A stretch of 55,203 nt of DNA from an uncultured Alphaproteobacteria bacterium (lineage in GTDB: Bacteria; Pseudomonadota; Alphaproteobacteria; Methylaequorales; Methylaequoraceae), in NCBI GenBank assembly GCA_902550225.1, contig CACCYL010000010.1:1-55203 (forward strand), read 5' to 3'. Shown one piece after another: positions 26,660 to 36,256 of the stretch. The notes beneath the pieces were generated by a model. That model searched no databases. It was not told where the DNA came from and saw only the letters and a program-made list of their open reading frames with translations. The position numbers were made by a program, and so were the translations under genes. Position 1 is the stretch's first letter; each line of letters opens with the position of its first letter.

Positions 26660-26983
26660 ATGACAGTTATAAAAAATTGTAATGAAAATGATTTCGAAAA
26701 CGAAGTTCTTAAATCCAATCTTCCTGTAATAGTTGATTTCTGGGCTGAATGGTGTGGGCCATGTAAGATGCTTACTCCAATTTTGGAGGAACTCTCAAAT
26801 GAAATGAAAAATGAGATAAAAGTAGTAAAAGTTAATCTAGATGAAAATCAAGACTTAGCTATGAAATACTCTATAAGAAGTATACCTACATTGTTATTAT
26901 TCAAAGAGGGAAATTTAATCGACACGAAAGTTGGTCTTTTACCAAAAAGCGAAATAGTAACTTGGTTCAAATCAAAGATCTAG
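26660..26983 (+). CDS. trxA: Thioredoxin
   Basis: A 107-residue thioredoxin with the redox motif WAEWCGPCKM (Cys pair near residues 32 and 35), the buried Asp in VIVDFWAEWC and the cis-proline loop RSIPTLLLFKEG. It reduces protein disulfides in the cytoplasm. A GGAG sits just upstream of the ATG. It ends the rightward run that starts with tsaE and overlaps the end of convergent folC by 4 bases. Confidence 0.96.
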   Translation: MTVIKNCNENDFENEVLKSNLPVIVDFWAEWCGPCKMLTPILEELSNEMKNEIKVVKVNLDENQDLAMKYSIRSIPTLLLFKEGNLIDTKVGLLPKSEIVTWFKSKI

Positions 26984-28293
26984 TTGATCTTGAAGCCATC
27001 TTGTTTTAAAATTTCCCCAGCTAAATATAATGAACCGCAAATTACTAATTTTCCGCTCGGATAGTTCTCCCTTATAATTTTTAAAACCTCCTTGATATCT
27101 AGTGAACATTCAATGCTTATTTTGGAGCTGATATCTTTTTTAATGTTATTTTTTATTTCATATGGTCTTATGTACTGATGATCTGGTATTGGTAAAAGAA
27201 ATATTGCTGAAATATTTTTTATTAGTTTTTTAATGAATGCATATGGATCTTTCCCAATCATCATACCGATAACTAAAAAAACATTTTCTTTTTTCCATTT
27301 TTCAATGATTTTTTTTATAATATTTGACGCCTCTAAGTTATGCCCACCATCTAACCAAATCTCAAAATTTTTGCCCATGTAAGTGGACAAATTTCCGTTT
27401 GTAAGATTTTGCATTCTAGCTGGCCATTTTGCTGATAAAATACCTTTATCAATACTTTTATCTAAAATGTCTTTTCTTCTAAGGGATAATACTGTTGCTG
27501 CAGCTGTCGAAGCGTTATCTATCTGATGTTCACCAAAAAGTTCAGGAAAATTAAAATTATAATTTGCCTTTTCAAAAAACATACTAAAGGTTTTCTTTAC
27601 AAAATCTTTTTCTCTAATTTTCCAATTTGATCCTTCTTCGAATAGCTCAATGTTCATTCTTTTTGCTTCAACTCTTGCTAATTTCCTTACAACTGAATGT
27701 TGCTTTGATAGGACTATTTTTTTTGAATTTTTTAAAATTCCTAATTTTTCTCTGGCAATTTTTTCAATCGTTGACCCAAGAAAGTTCATATGATCCATTG
27801 AAATTGGTGTAATAACACTACATAATTTATTTTCAACGACATTAGTTGCATCAAATCTACCGCCAAGACCTGTTTCTAAAAGAATAATATCAGATTCAAT
27901 CCTGCTGAATGCCAAAAATGCAGCAGCAGTAGTAATTTCGAAGAAAGTAATTTCCTCTGTTTTATTGTAATATTCGCATTCTTCTAAAAGTGAATTTAGA
28001 TGGTTGTTACTAATTAGTTTCGAATTAATCCTTATTCTTTCGTTGAAATTTATTAAATGAGGAGATGTGTAGGTGTGGACTTTATAATTTGAAAATTCGA
28101 ATATGGATCTTAAAAAAGAAGTTACAGAACCCTTCCCATTTGTCCCCGCCACATGAATTACTGGGGACAATTTAAGATGAGGGTTATCTAACTTATTAAG
28201 CAATCGCTCTAGACGTTTAAGAGATAAATCAATCTTTTTTGGATGTAAAAGTTCGAGCCTTTTTAAGATTTTTGTAGATTTGTCCACTTTCAA
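26980..28293 (-). CDS. folC: Folylpolyglutamate/dihydrofolate synthase
   Basis: A 437-residue Mur-ligase-like enzyme. The ATP loop is IHVAGTNGKGSVTSFLRS (around residue 50), then YTSPHLINFNERIRIN and the FolC signature LETGLGGRFDATNVV with the carbamylated-Lys region ISMDHMNFLG. It adds glutamate to dihydropteroate and folates. It is the last gene of the long leftward run aroA-folC, one base after accD. Confidence 0.95.
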   Translation of the reverse strand: MKVDKSTKILKRLELLHPKKIDLSLKRLERLLNKLDNPHLKLSPVIHVAGTNGKGSVTSFLRSIFEFSNYKVHTYTSPHLINFNERIRINSKLISNNHLNSLLEECEYYNKTEEITFFEITTAAAFLAFSRIESDIILLETGLGGRFDATNVVENKLCSVITPISMDHMNFLGSTIEKIAREKLGILKNSKKIVLSKQHSVVRKLARVEAKRMNIELFEEGSNWKIREKDFVKKTFSMFFEKANYNFNFPELFGEHQIDNASTAAATVLSLRRKDILDKSIDKGILSAKWPARMQNLTNGNLSTYMGKNFEIWLDGGHNLEASNIIKKIIEKWKKENVFLVIGMMIGKDPYAFIKKLIKNISAIFLLPIPDHQYIRPYEIKNNIKKDISSKISIECSLDIKEVLKIIRENYPSGKLVICGSLYLAGEILKQDGFKIN

Positions 28294-28294
28294 G

Positions 28295-29137
28295 TCAAAC
28301 TACAAGGAAATCAAGTAAATCTTCAATTTTTTTTTTTAGGTCTTTTCTGTGAACAACAAGATCGATCATGCCTCTCTCCATTAGGTACTCTGATTTTTGA
28401 AAGTTTTGAGGTAACTTTTCTTTAATGGTGTCTTCGATAACTCTACTTCCTGCGAAACCAATAGTAGCATCCTTTTCAGCGATTATTATATCACCTAGCA
28501 TCGCAAATGAAGCTGAAACGCCACCAGTGGTAGGATCAGTGAGAACAGAAATAAAAGGCAAGTTTAACTTTCCTAATGCATTTATGGCTATAACAGTTCG
28601 CGGCATTTGCATTAAAGATAAGATTCCTTCCTGCATCCTTGCACCTCCTGACGAGCTAAATATAATTAATGGCAAGTGATTTTTTTTTGCAAAATCGCAT
28701 GCGGTTATTATTGCCTCACCAGCAGCCATGCCCATCGAACCTCCCATAAAATTAAAATCGAAAATTGCTGTAACAATTTTTTTCCCATTTATAGTTCCTG
28801 ATGCTACAATAACCGAATCATTGGTTTGATTTTTCTTTTGAGCATTTTTTAATCTATCTATATATTTTTTACTGTCTTTGAATTTTAGTGGATCTGGTTT
28901 AATTTTAGGCGTATCCATTATCATAAAACTTTTCCCTAAAAATAATTCTAATCTTTCTTTTGAACTAATTCTAAAATGATAATCACAATGTTTACAAACA
29001 TATTGATTTGATACTAGTTCTTTTCTCAACAACATTTGAGAACATTTTGGACAAGTTTCCCACAAATTATCAGGAACTTCTTTTTTTCCAACAATGGCTT
29101 GAAGTTTTGGTCTTACAAAATTAGTTATCCAGTTCAT
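28295..29137 (-). CDS. accD: Acetyl-CoA carboxylase carboxyltransferase subunit beta
   Basis: A 280-residue subunit that transfers the carboxyl group from biotin to acetyl-CoA together with AccA. It has the zinc ribbon C29-x2-C32 ... C48-x2-C51 and the crotonase-fold signatures FMGGSMGMAAGEAI and SSSGGARMQEGILSLMQMP. Length is normal. The accD-folC pair is an old conserved linkage; here it follows trpA by 15 bases. Confidence 0.97.
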   Translation of the reverse strand: MNWITNFVRPKLQAIVGKKEVPDNLWETCPKCSQMLLRKELVSNQYVCKHCDYHFRISSKERLELFLGKSFMIMDTPKIKPDPLKFKDSKKYIDRLKNAQKKNQTNDSVIVASGTINGKKIVTAIFDFNFMGGSMGMAAGEAIITACDFAKKNHLPLIIFSSSGGARMQEGILSLMQMPRTVIAINALGKLNLPFISVLTDPTTGGVSASFAMLGDIIIAEKDATIGFAGSRVIEDTIKEKLPQNFQKSEYLMERGMIDLVVHRKDLKKKIEDLLDFLVV

Positions 29138-29152
29138 ATAAATAATTTACCA

Positions 29153-29956
29153 TTATTTTTTTAAATTTGCCAAGAAATCGGATATGTTCTTTAACATCTG
29201 ATTTTCAGAATATTTGCCTTTGTCAAACTCTTCAATAAAGCTAACTATAGCCGATCCAACTACACATCCATCTGAAAATTTATTTAAACTTTGTATTTGA
29301 TTTTTATTTTTAATACCAAATCCAACACAAATCGGAAGGTTTGAAATTTTTCTGATTTTTTTTAAAGATTTTTTAACTTCATTAATAGATGGTTTTTTTG
29401 TTCCTGTAATGCCCATAACTGAGACATAGTATAAAAACCCACTTGTGTGCTGAAGAATTTTTTTTAATCTCTCTTTATGTGTAGTTGGTGTTAGTAATCT
29501 GATATTGTGAACATTATATTTTTTTGTGTATATGTTTATATAATGGTCTTCTTCAGGCGGCAAATCCACTATTATAAGCCCATCTACACCAACAGAACTA
29601 CAGTTAAAAAAAAAATCCTCAAGACCATATTGAAAAATTGGATTGAAATATCCCATCAAAACAATAGGAATATTTTTATCATTCTTTCTAAAATTTTTAA
29701 CTAATTGCAATGTACTATCAATATTTGCTCCAGCTTTAATTGCTCTTTGACTTGACTTTTGAATAGTTGGACCATCAGCCATAGGATCGGAGAAAGGAAA
29801 GCCTATTTCAATGAGATCAATTTTTTGATCTTTAAGTACATTTAATATATTTTTTGAAATCTTTTGATTTGGATCTCCTGATGTAACAAAAGCAACTAGG
29901 GCTTTTTTATGAACTTCTTTTAATTCTGAAAACTTTTTGTCGATTCTGTTTTGCAT
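29153..29956 (-). CDS. trpA: Tryptophan synthase alpha subunit
   Basis: A 267-residue TIM barrel that splits indole-3-glycerol phosphate. LIEIGFPFSDPMADGPTIQ contains the catalytic Glu and Asp in the usual positions, and GVDGLIIVDLPPEE is the family signature. It lies 7 bases after trpB. Indole passes to TrpB inside the complex. Confidence 0.97.
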   Translation of the reverse strand: MQNRIDKKFSELKEVHKKALVAFVTSGDPNQKISKNILNVLKDQKIDLIEIGFPFSDPMADGPTIQKSSQRAIKAGANIDSTLQLVKNFRKNDKNIPIVLMGYFNPIFQYGLEDFFFNCSSVGVDGLIIVDLPPEEDHYINIYTKKYNVHNIRLLTPTTHKERLKKILQHTSGFLYYVSVMGITGTKKPSINEVKKSLKKIRKISNLPICVGFGIKNKNQIQSLNKFSDGCVVGSAIVSFIEEFDKGKYSENQMLKNISDFLANLKK

Positions 29957-29963
29957 TCAAGTC

Positions 29964-31181
29964 CTAAATTTTTATTCCTAAGCTGTCAGAGATAGAAAAA
30001 ATATCCTTATCTCCTCTACCACACATATTCATTATAATGATTTGATTTTTTTTAAACTTTTTTGAGTTTTTAAGAAGATAAGATAAAGCATGAGATGGTT
30101 CAAGAGCAGGAATGATACCCTCCAGTTTTGAACAAATTTTAAATGCATTTAGTGCTTCTTTATCAGTAGCACTAAAATAATTTACTCTTCCCGTTTCCTT
30201 AAGCCATGAATGTTCAGGTCCAATGCCAGGATAATCTAAACCTGCAGAAATTGAATGTGCATCAGTAATTTGTCCTTCTTTGTTTTGAAGTAAATAAGTA
30301 TAATTACCATGTAAAAAACCTGGTTTTCCTCTTGATAAAGAAGCAGCATGCATTTTAGAGTTTATCCCTTTTCCACCTGCTTCAATTCCAATAATGTTTA
30401 CATCTTTATCATTAAGGAATGGATAAAAAAGACCAAGTGCGTTTGACCCTCCACCGATACAAGCAACTAAATAATCAGGAAGTCTTTTTTCAATTTTAAG
30501 AATTTGTTTCTTTGCTTCTATCCCAATTATTGATTGAAAATCCCTTACCATCATTGGATAAGGATGAGGTCCAGCAACTGTTCCTATTACATAAAAGGTA
30601 TCTTTAACATTGGATACCCAATCTCTTAATGCTTCATTCATGGCATCTTTTAATGTGGAAGTCCCAGATTTTACTGGGATAATCTCAGCTCCAAGCAATT
30701 TCATTTTGAATACATTTGGAGCTTGTCTTTTAATATCTAAAGCACCCATGTACACAACACATTTTAGGTTAAAAAGTGCGCAGACAGTTGCTGTTGCAAG
30801 TCCATGTTGCCCCGCGCCTGTTTCTGCGACAATTCTTTTTTTACCCATCTTTTTTGCTAAAAGCACTTGCCCCACACAATTATTAATTTTATGTGCGCCG
30901 GTATGATTTAGTTCGTCCCTTTTGAAATAGACTTTTACATCCCCGATCTCTTTAGAAATTCTTTTAGCAAAATAGAGTGGGCTTGGTCTTCCGATGTAAT
31001 TTTCAAAATAGTAGCTGAGTTCCCTTTTAAACTTCTTAGAACTTCTAACTTCTTTGTATTTTTTTTCAACATCAAGTAACAAAGGCATCAAAGTCTCTGC
31101 CACAAATCTTCCTCCAAATTTTCCAAATCTTCCATGTTTATCAGGAAACTTATAATAGTTAATTTTATTTGTTTTTTTCAT
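29964..31181 (-). CDS. trpB: Tryptophan synthase beta subunit
   Basis: A 405-residue PLP enzyme joining indole and serine. The PLP lysine is in [16 protein letters not shown], the catalytic Glu in [15 protein letters not shown], and the phosphate-binding loop in [12 protein letters not shown]. The N-terminus [17 protein letters not shown] is typical of TrpB1. It overlaps trpF by 17 bases. Confidence 0.98.
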   Translation of the reverse strand: MKKTNKINYYKFPDKHGRFGKFGGRFVAETLMPLLLDVEKKYKEVRSSKKFKRELSYYFENYIGRPSPLYFAKRISKEIGDVKVYFKRDELNHTGAHKINNCVGQVLLAKKMGKKRIVAETGAGQHGLATATVCALFNLKCVVYMGALDIKRQAPNVFKMKLLGAEIIPVKSGTSTLKDAMNEALRDWVSNVKDTFYVIGTVAGPHPYPMMVRDFQSIIGIEAKKQILKIEKRLPDYLVACIGGGSNALGLFYPFLNDKDVNIIGIEAGGKGINSKMHAASLSRGKPGFLHGNYTYLLQNKEGQITDAHSISAGLDYPGIGPEHSWLKETGRVNYFSATDKEALNAFKICSKLEGIIPALEPSHALSYLLKNSKKFKKNQIIIMNMCGRGDKDIFSISDSLGIKI

Positions 31182-31803
31182 AATTTTTGACGTGCCTTAT
31201 AAAACTTTTGATTTTTTTGTGGCATTTTTCTCCTTTGGACTTTTCTACTCCTGACGAAACATCAATAAATGTAGCTTTTGTAATCTTCAAAGCCTTTGCA
31301 ATATTTTCTTCGTTTAATCCTCCTGCTAGAATCCATTCTCTTTGTGAATGATATCCTTTAAGGAGTTTCCAATCAAATGAAATTCCTGTTCCACCACTAA
31401 CATCGGATTCGCTTTTTGTATCAAATAAAATCATATCGCATAATTTTTCATATTCGCGTGCTCTCTTAATATCTAAAACTTCTCTGATTGGTATTGCTTT
31501 TATTATAGGTTTTTTTAATTTCTTAATTTCATTTATATAATTCAAGTCCTCATTTCCATGGAGTTGAATTATGTCTAAACGTAGAGTTTCTGTAATATGA
31601 TTAATCAAATTCAAATCAGCATCTACAAAAAGTCCAACAAGTTTTTGATTATCATTTATATAATGTCTAAGTTTTTTTGCTTCTAAAGCATTTATAAATC
31701 TAGGAGATTTTTGATAGAAAACAAAACCTATATAGTGAGCACCTGAACTTGCTAAAATAGATTCTTTATCTCGAAGGCCGCACAATTTAATTTTTATGTT
31801 CAT
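31165..31803 (-). CDS. trpF: Phosphoribosylanthranilate isomerase
   Basis: A 212-residue TIM barrel of tryptophan synthesis. [12 protein letters not shown] holds the catalytic Cys and Asp128-type acid pattern (MILFDTKS), with [32 protein letters not shown] and the phosphate site [12 protein letters not shown] plus FIDVSSGVE. It overlaps pyrF upstream and trpB downstream by 17 bases each. Confidence 0.96.
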   Translation of the reverse strand: MNIKIKLCGLRDKESILASSGAHYIGFVFYQKSPRFINALEAKKLRHYINDNQKLVGLFVDADLNLINHITETLRLDIIQLHGNEDLNYINEIKKLKKPIIKAIPIREVLDIKRAREYEKLCDMILFDTKSESDVSGGTGISFDWKLLKGYHSQREWILAGGLNEENIAKALKITKATFIDVSSGVEKSKGEKCHKKIKSFIRHVKNYEKNK

Positions 31804-32494
31804 ATTGTTTTTCTATATCCTGTAAAATGTACTTAATTGAATTAATTGGATTGTCAGATTGTGTAATTGATCTTCCAATAATTAACATTTTAGAGCCATT
31901 TTTAATAGCCTGACCAGGCGAATTTATTCTTTTTTGATCATTCATCTTATTTTGGTAAAGTCTTATACCTGGTGTAACGAATAACATATTTGTGTTACTT
32001 AAATGTTTTTTCAAGTGAGGAATTTCTTCAGCCGAAGAGACTAAACCATCGATGCCAGCTTTTTCTCCAATTTTTGCTAAATTCTCTACATAATCAAAAT
32101 TACTTAAATTATAACCAAAACTTTTTAAATCTGTGTTATCCAAACTAGTGAGCATTGATATGCCTAAAATTTTTGTATTTTTTTTTATTGAAACCACGTC
32201 CTCAACCATTTTCAAGCCACCAGAGAGGTGAATAGATAAATAGTCAGGCTTTAAATCAATTAGATTTTGAGCAGATTTTTTAACAGTATTTGGTATATCT
32301 TTTAGCTTTAAATCTAAGAAGATTGGTATTCCAAGTTTTTTAATTTCAAGAAATCCTGTAGGCCCATTCTTGGAAAAAAATTCTAGACCAATTTTAATCC
32401 CACCAATATATTTTTGTATTTTTGATATAAATCTTTTTGATTGTTCTATATCTGTAAAGTCAATTGCACAAAAAATAAAATTTCTGAAATTCAT
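31787..32494 (-). CDS. pyrF: Orotidine 5'-phosphate decarboxylase
   Basis: A 235-residue TIM barrel making UMP. IFCAIDFTDIEQSKRF is the first substrate-binding strand, GIPIFLDLKLKDIPNTVKKS is the catalytic DxKxxD tetrad, and LFVTPGIRL with MLIIGRSITQSDNP binds the phosphate. A pyrimidine gene placed between lapA and trpF is a local mixing of pathways; the 17-base overlap with trpF suggests they are translated together. Confidence 0.96.
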   Translation of the reverse strand: MNFRNFIFCAIDFTDIEQSKRFISKIQKYIGGIKIGLEFFSKNGPTGFLEIKKLGIPIFLDLKLKDIPNTVKKSAQNLIDLKPDYLSIHLSGGLKMVEDVVSIKKNTKILGISMLTSLDNTDLKSFGYNLSNFDYVENLAKIGEKAGIDGLVSSAEEIPHLKKHLSNTNMLFVTPGIRLYQNKMNDQKRINSPGQAIKNGSKMLIIGRSITQSDNPINSIKYILQDIEKQYEHKN

Positions 32495-32498
32495 ATTT

Positions 32499-32698
32499 TT
32501 AACTAAATAGTTTTTTTAAAAATGAAAAAAATAGACCTAATAAGAATCCTGCAAATATTAGTATTAAGATCAGAATATATAGAGGTAGTTCAAAAAAAAA
32601 GGGAAATGGAAATAGATTTATCTTAACCAGATATTTATTTCCTACAGAAAAAAGAGAAAAAAAAGTTAAAAAAAAAAAAAGAAAATGAATCCAATCAT
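32499..32698 (-). pseudogene. LapA-domain (DUF1049) membrane protein, frameshifted at a 13-base homopolymer
   Basis: Reading leftward from ATG 32698, the frame gives MIGFIFFFFF and then hits TAA just after a run of 13 T (13 A at 32668-32680 on the plus strand). With one more T (14), the frame would run on through VGNKYLVKINLFPF and ELPLYILILILIFAGFLL to KKLFS and a stop at 32499-32501. That is 66 residues with the LPL/two-helix pattern of LapA. The place right after ihfB is where many alphaproteobacteria keep lapA. It is either a sequencing/assembly length error, a real mutation, or a gene rescued by polymerase slippage. Confidence 0.7.
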
Positions 32699-32702
32699 TT
32701 TT

Positions 32703-32990
32703 TTAATCTTTGATGACATTTATTTCCTTTCTTAACTTTTTTCCAGGTATAAAATGAACAAAATTCTTCTTTTTAATTTCTATTTTTTCTCCTGATGAAG
32801 GATTCCGTCCGATTCTACTTTCACGAGTTTTTGTTGAAAAAGTCCCAAAATCTCTTATTTCAATTCTAGCACCCTTAGCTAAATTAGAAGAAAAAAATTG
32901 CAGAATCTTTTCAAGTGTTCTTTCAACTTCCCTTCTAGGTAAATAATCGAATTTCTTTTCAAGTTCTTTCAAAATTTCTGACTTTTTCAT
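32703..32990 (-). CDS. ihfB: Integration host factor subunit beta
   Basis: A 95-residue HU/IHF-family DNA-bending protein. RIEIRDFGTFSTKTRESRIGRNPSSGEKIEIK contains the GRNP tip of the DNA-binding arm with the intercalating proline. Lack of basic HU-type arms and the position after sppA and rpsA support IHF beta. It overlaps sppA by 4 bases. Confidence 0.92.
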   Translation of the reverse strand: MKKSEILKELEKKFDYLPRREVERTLEKILQFFSSNLAKGARIEIRDFGTFSTKTRESRIGRNPSSGEKIEIKKKNFVHFIPGKKLRKEINVIKD

Positions 32991-33880
32991 ATTCCTGGTG
33001 TCCAGATAGCAATAAAACCATTATAAAAGTTTTGATTAAAATAATTAATCTTTTTTTTTAAAAAACTGAAATGCAACAATTTTGTAATTTCACTTTGAAT
33101 TGACAAATCTTTCACTCTTACTTCATCATCCAACCCAGCTTCTTTTTTTAACCACGATATTGCATCATTCTCAGTTCCAACAGCATCTATGAGCTTCAAG
33201 TCTTTAGCTTGTTTTCCCGTTACAATTCTTCCATCTGAAACTAAATCTAGTGTGGAACTTGATATATCTCTGCTTTTTTTAACTAAATTCAAAAATTCTG
33301 TTTGCATTTTTTTTATGACATCTTTTAAGTAATTTAATTTTTTTTCATCGATTTCTTCAGCAGGATTAGGTACGGCTTTCAAATCACCACTTTTAATGAT
33401 AACTGGATTAATACCTAATTTACCAAGAAGTTGACTGATATCTGCCGTTTGAAGTATTACACCTATGGAACCTGTAATAGTCCCCTCATTCCCAAAAATT
33501 CTGTCAGAACTTAAAGATACAAGATAGCCACCTGACGTAGCCATTTCTCTCATATAAGCAACTGTAGGTATTTTTTTGCTTAATTTTTTAATTGATTCAT
33601 GAATTTCTTTACTTCCCACATATGTACCTCCAGGACTATTAATGATGGTTATAAGTCCTTTCACGTTTTGATCATTGTCCAAGTCTTTCAATTGTTCAAG
33701 TATATCATTTCTATCTTTTATGATTCCTTCAACAGTTATTTTTGCTATAAAATTTTCTTTTTGTTGAAATTGAAGTGAAGCAGTGACTATTAACAGAATC
33801 ACAATTACTATTATTAATAAACGTTTTACTATTGATTGTTTTCTTGTATAGAACTGTTCTAAAAAGTCATTTGGTTTCAT
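32987..33880 (-). CDS. sppA: Signal peptide peptidase SppA (short, single-domain)
   Basis: A 297-residue S49 peptidase with an N-terminal membrane anchor (RLLIIVIVILLIVTASLQF). INSPGGTYVGSKEI, the nucleophile region EMATSGGYLVSL (Ser) and the general-base Lys in IKSGDLKAVPNP are in place. It degrades cleaved signal peptides in the inner membrane. ATG 33880 (MKPNDFLEQF) is chosen over an upstream frame extension to 33916 that lacks ATG. It overlaps the rpsA end by 14 bases. Confidence 0.93.
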   Translation of the reverse strand: MKPNDFLEQFYTRKQSIVKRLLIIVIVILLIVTASLQFQQKENFIAKITVEGIIKDRNDILEQLKDLDNDQNVKGLITIINSPGGTYVGSKEIHESIKKLSKKIPTVAYMREMATSGGYLVSLSSDRIFGNEGTITGSIGVILQTADISQLLGKLGINPVIIKSGDLKAVPNPAEEIDEKKLNYLKDVIKKMQTEFLNLVKKSRDISSSTLDLVSDGRIVTGKQAKDLKLIDAVGTENDAISWLKKEAGLDDEVRVKDLSIQSEITKLLHFSFLKKKINYFNQNFYNGFIAIWTPGI

Positions 33881-35549
33881 CTTTTGACTTCTTTTTATCT
33901 TCTTCCAATGCAGCACCTATGATATCACCTATACTTGCTCCTGAAGAGGAGGAACCATACTCTTTTAAAGCTTCTTTTTCTTCCTGAATTTCTAGGTCTT
34001 TAATTGACAACTCATAGTTATCATCTTTTGCAATTTTCTTTAAAACCTTGGCATCAAGTTTTTCACCGACAGCAAATCTGGATGTATTTTGTTCTGTTTT
34101 AACTTTTGCTAAGTTAGATTTCTTTACAAACCCTTTTAAATTTTTTTCAAAACTAACAAAAACTTTATTTTCTTCGATTTTCTCAATAACGCATGTCATT
34201 GTTTTATTTAGAAGTTTATCCTCTTTAATGGAACTTTTCGTAAGTTGTTTAATACCCAGAGACACTCTTTCTTTTTCGACATCAATATCCAAAATTTTAA
34301 ATTTAACTTTTTCACCGATCTTATATTTTTCAATCGCTTTTGAGCTGTTGTCTTCCCAAGATACGTCTGAGGCATGAATTAAACCGTCAAGTTCTTCTGT
34401 TAAACCAACGAATATTCCAAAATCTGTGATATTTTTTATTTCACCTTCAGCAATATCTCCTTCTTTTTTTGTCGATGCAAAGATCTTCCATGGGTTCTCT
34501 GTACATTGTTTAAGCCCAAGGCTTATCCTTCTTTTAACGTTATCGATTTCTAAAATCATTACTTCCACTTCTTCACCAATCTTGAGAATTGAATTTGGGT
34601 TAATATTTTTGTTTACCCAGCTCATCTCAGAAGTGTGGATAAGACCTTCAACTCCTTTTTGTAACTCAATAAATGCTCCGTAATCTGCTATGCTTGATAT
34701 TTGTGATTTTATTTTAGCGCCAACCTTGTAAATGTTCTCGACGTTTTTCCATGGATCGTCCGTTAATTGCTTAAGACCAAGACTAATGCGATTATTTTCT
34801 TTGTCATATTTTATCACAATCACTTCAATATCATCACCAATCTTAAACATTTCAGATGGGTGATTGACTCTTTCCCACGAAATGTCTGTTACGTGAATTA
34901 ATCCATCCATTCCTCCTAAGTCGACGAAAACTCCGTAATCTGTAATATTTTTAACTACACCTTTAAGTTTATCCCCTTCATTTATATCTGATAAAAGTTT
35001 ACTTCTGTCAGCTTTTCTAGATTCCTCTAACAGAACTCTTCTAGAGACAACAATATTACCTCTAAATTTATCCATTTTAAGAATTATCATTGGTTGAGGT
35101 TTATTTAGAAGAGGAGAAATATCTTTGATTGGCTTAAGGTCTACTTGACTACCAGGAAGAAAAGCTACTGCTCCATTGATATCGACCGCAAATCCACCTT
35201 TGACTCTACCGGTGATTACTCCAGTAACTTGTTCTTTTTGATTTTGTTGTTTTTCCAGATTAGACCAAGATTCTTCTTTTCTCGCTCTTTCTCTACTTAA
35301 AAGAGCTTCACCCTCCTTGTTTTCTAGTTTTTCAAGGTAAACATCGTATTTATCTCCTACTTTAACGCTGTGTTCTTCACCGGGTGAATGGAACTCTTTT
35401 ATAGGAATTCTTCCTTCAGCTTTAAGCCCTACATCAACAACAACTGTATCGTTAACGATTGAAAGAACTGTGCCTTTAATAATTTGACCTTCTTTGTATT
35501 TAAATTCTGATAGGCTTTGTTCTAATAATTCACTAAAATTTTCTACCAA
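33867..35549 (-). CDS. rpsA: 30S ribosomal protein S1
   Basis: A 560-residue protein with six S1 (OB-fold) repeats, each ending in the typical ISLGLKQ or similar. Repeats 3-5 are recognisable from GVFVDLGGMDGLIHVTDISW, GAFIELQKGVEGLIHTSEMSW and GIFVGLTEELDGLIHASDVSW. S1 recruits mRNA to the 30S subunit. It sits within the aroA-folC run, after cmk, as in many proteobacteria. Confidence 0.98.
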   Translation of the reverse strand: MVENFSELLEQSLSEFKYKEGQIIKGTVLSIVNDTVVVDVGLKAEGRIPIKEFHSPGEEHSVKVGDKYDVYLEKLENKEGEALLSRERARKEESWSNLEKQQNQKEQVTGVITGRVKGGFAVDINGAVAFLPGSQVDLKPIKDISPLLNKPQPMIILKMDKFRGNIVVSRRVLLEESRKADRSKLLSDINEGDKLKGVVKNITDYGVFVDLGGMDGLIHVTDISWERVNHPSEMFKIGDDIEVIVIKYDKENNRISLGLKQLTDDPWKNVENIYKVGAKIKSQISSIADYGAFIELQKGVEGLIHTSEMSWVNKNINPNSILKIGEEVEVMILEIDNVKRRISLGLKQCTENPWKIFASTKKEGDIAEGEIKNITDFGIFVGLTEELDGLIHASDVSWEDNSSKAIEKYKIGEKVKFKILDIDVEKERVSLGIKQLTKSSIKEDKLLNKTMTCVIEKIEENKVFVSFEKNLKGFVKKSNLAKVKTEQNTSRFAVGEKLDAKVLKKIAKDDNYELSIKDLEIQEEKEALKEYGSSSSGASIGDIIGAALEEDKKKSKDETK

Positions 35550-35608
35550 TTAATTTCCTCTATAATTCATTGAATACAATTACAAAATTTTCAAGTGATA
35601 TGCAATTA

Positions 35609-36256
35609 TTAAATAAAATCAGTTTTTTTTATTATATACTTTAACGCTAGCTCAAGGACTTGTTTTTCATTTATCTCTGATGTGTCAATCTTGAAGCTGT
35701 CAACAGCTGGTTTAAGAGGTGAAATATCCCTTTCAGAATCTTGAATATCTCTTTTTCTAATATTTGCAATAGTATTGGAAAGATCGAACGAACTAAGTTT
35801 TAACTGTTGATTTCGTCTAGACGCTCTGATTTCAACATTTGCATCTATATAAAATTTTACTTCGGCATTAGGAATAATTATAGTTCCAATATCTCGACCA
35901 TCAATTATGGAACCTTTTCCTTTAGGAGGATTGTTGGCAAAGTTTCTTTGAAAATTAACAAGTGATTTTCTAACTTCAGTTGATTGAGAAATTTGAGACG
36001 CAAGCTTTGAAATTTCCTCTGTCCTTAAACCATCTAGTTTACCAGTATTTGAAAACCATTTATAAAAATCGATCTTTTCAGGTAGTTCCTTTCTTCCCTC
36101 TTTAATACTCTCAAAGGCATATATTCTATATAGAAGTCCAGTATCCAAATGATCAAAATTTAGTTTTTTAGATAAATTTTTTGCTAGTGTACCTTTTCCT
36201 GATCCTGCTGTTCCGTCTATTGCAATTACAGGTTTAGAATTTTTGAAAATATTCAA
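35609..36256 (-). CDS. cmk: Cytidylate kinase
   Basis: A 215-residue (d)CMP kinase. The P-loop is IAIDGTAGSGKGTLAKNL, the CMP site HLDTGLLYRIYA, and IIDGRDIGTIIIPNAEVKFY and IRKRDIQDSERDISPLKPAVDS are diagnostic. It overlaps aroA by 23 bases and precedes rpsA, a widely conserved order. Confidence 0.97.
   Translation of the reverse strand: MNIFKNSKPVIAIDGTAGSGKGTLAKNLSKKLNFDHLDTGLLYRIYAFESIKEGRKELPEKIDFYKWFSNTGKLDGLRTEEISKLASQISQSTEVRKSLVNFQRNFANNPPKGKGSIIDGRDIGTIIIPNAEVKFYIDANVEIRASRRNQQLKLSSFDLSNTIANIRKRDIQDSERDISPLKPAVDSFKIDTSEINEKQVLELALKYIIKKTDFI

Noticed and set aside
30610..30906. Open frame antisense to trpB
   Set aside because: It is the complement of the conserved PLP-lysine region of trpB and has no family match.
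34048..34683. Two open frames antisense to rpsA
   Set aside because: They are products of the repeated S1 domains read on the other strand.
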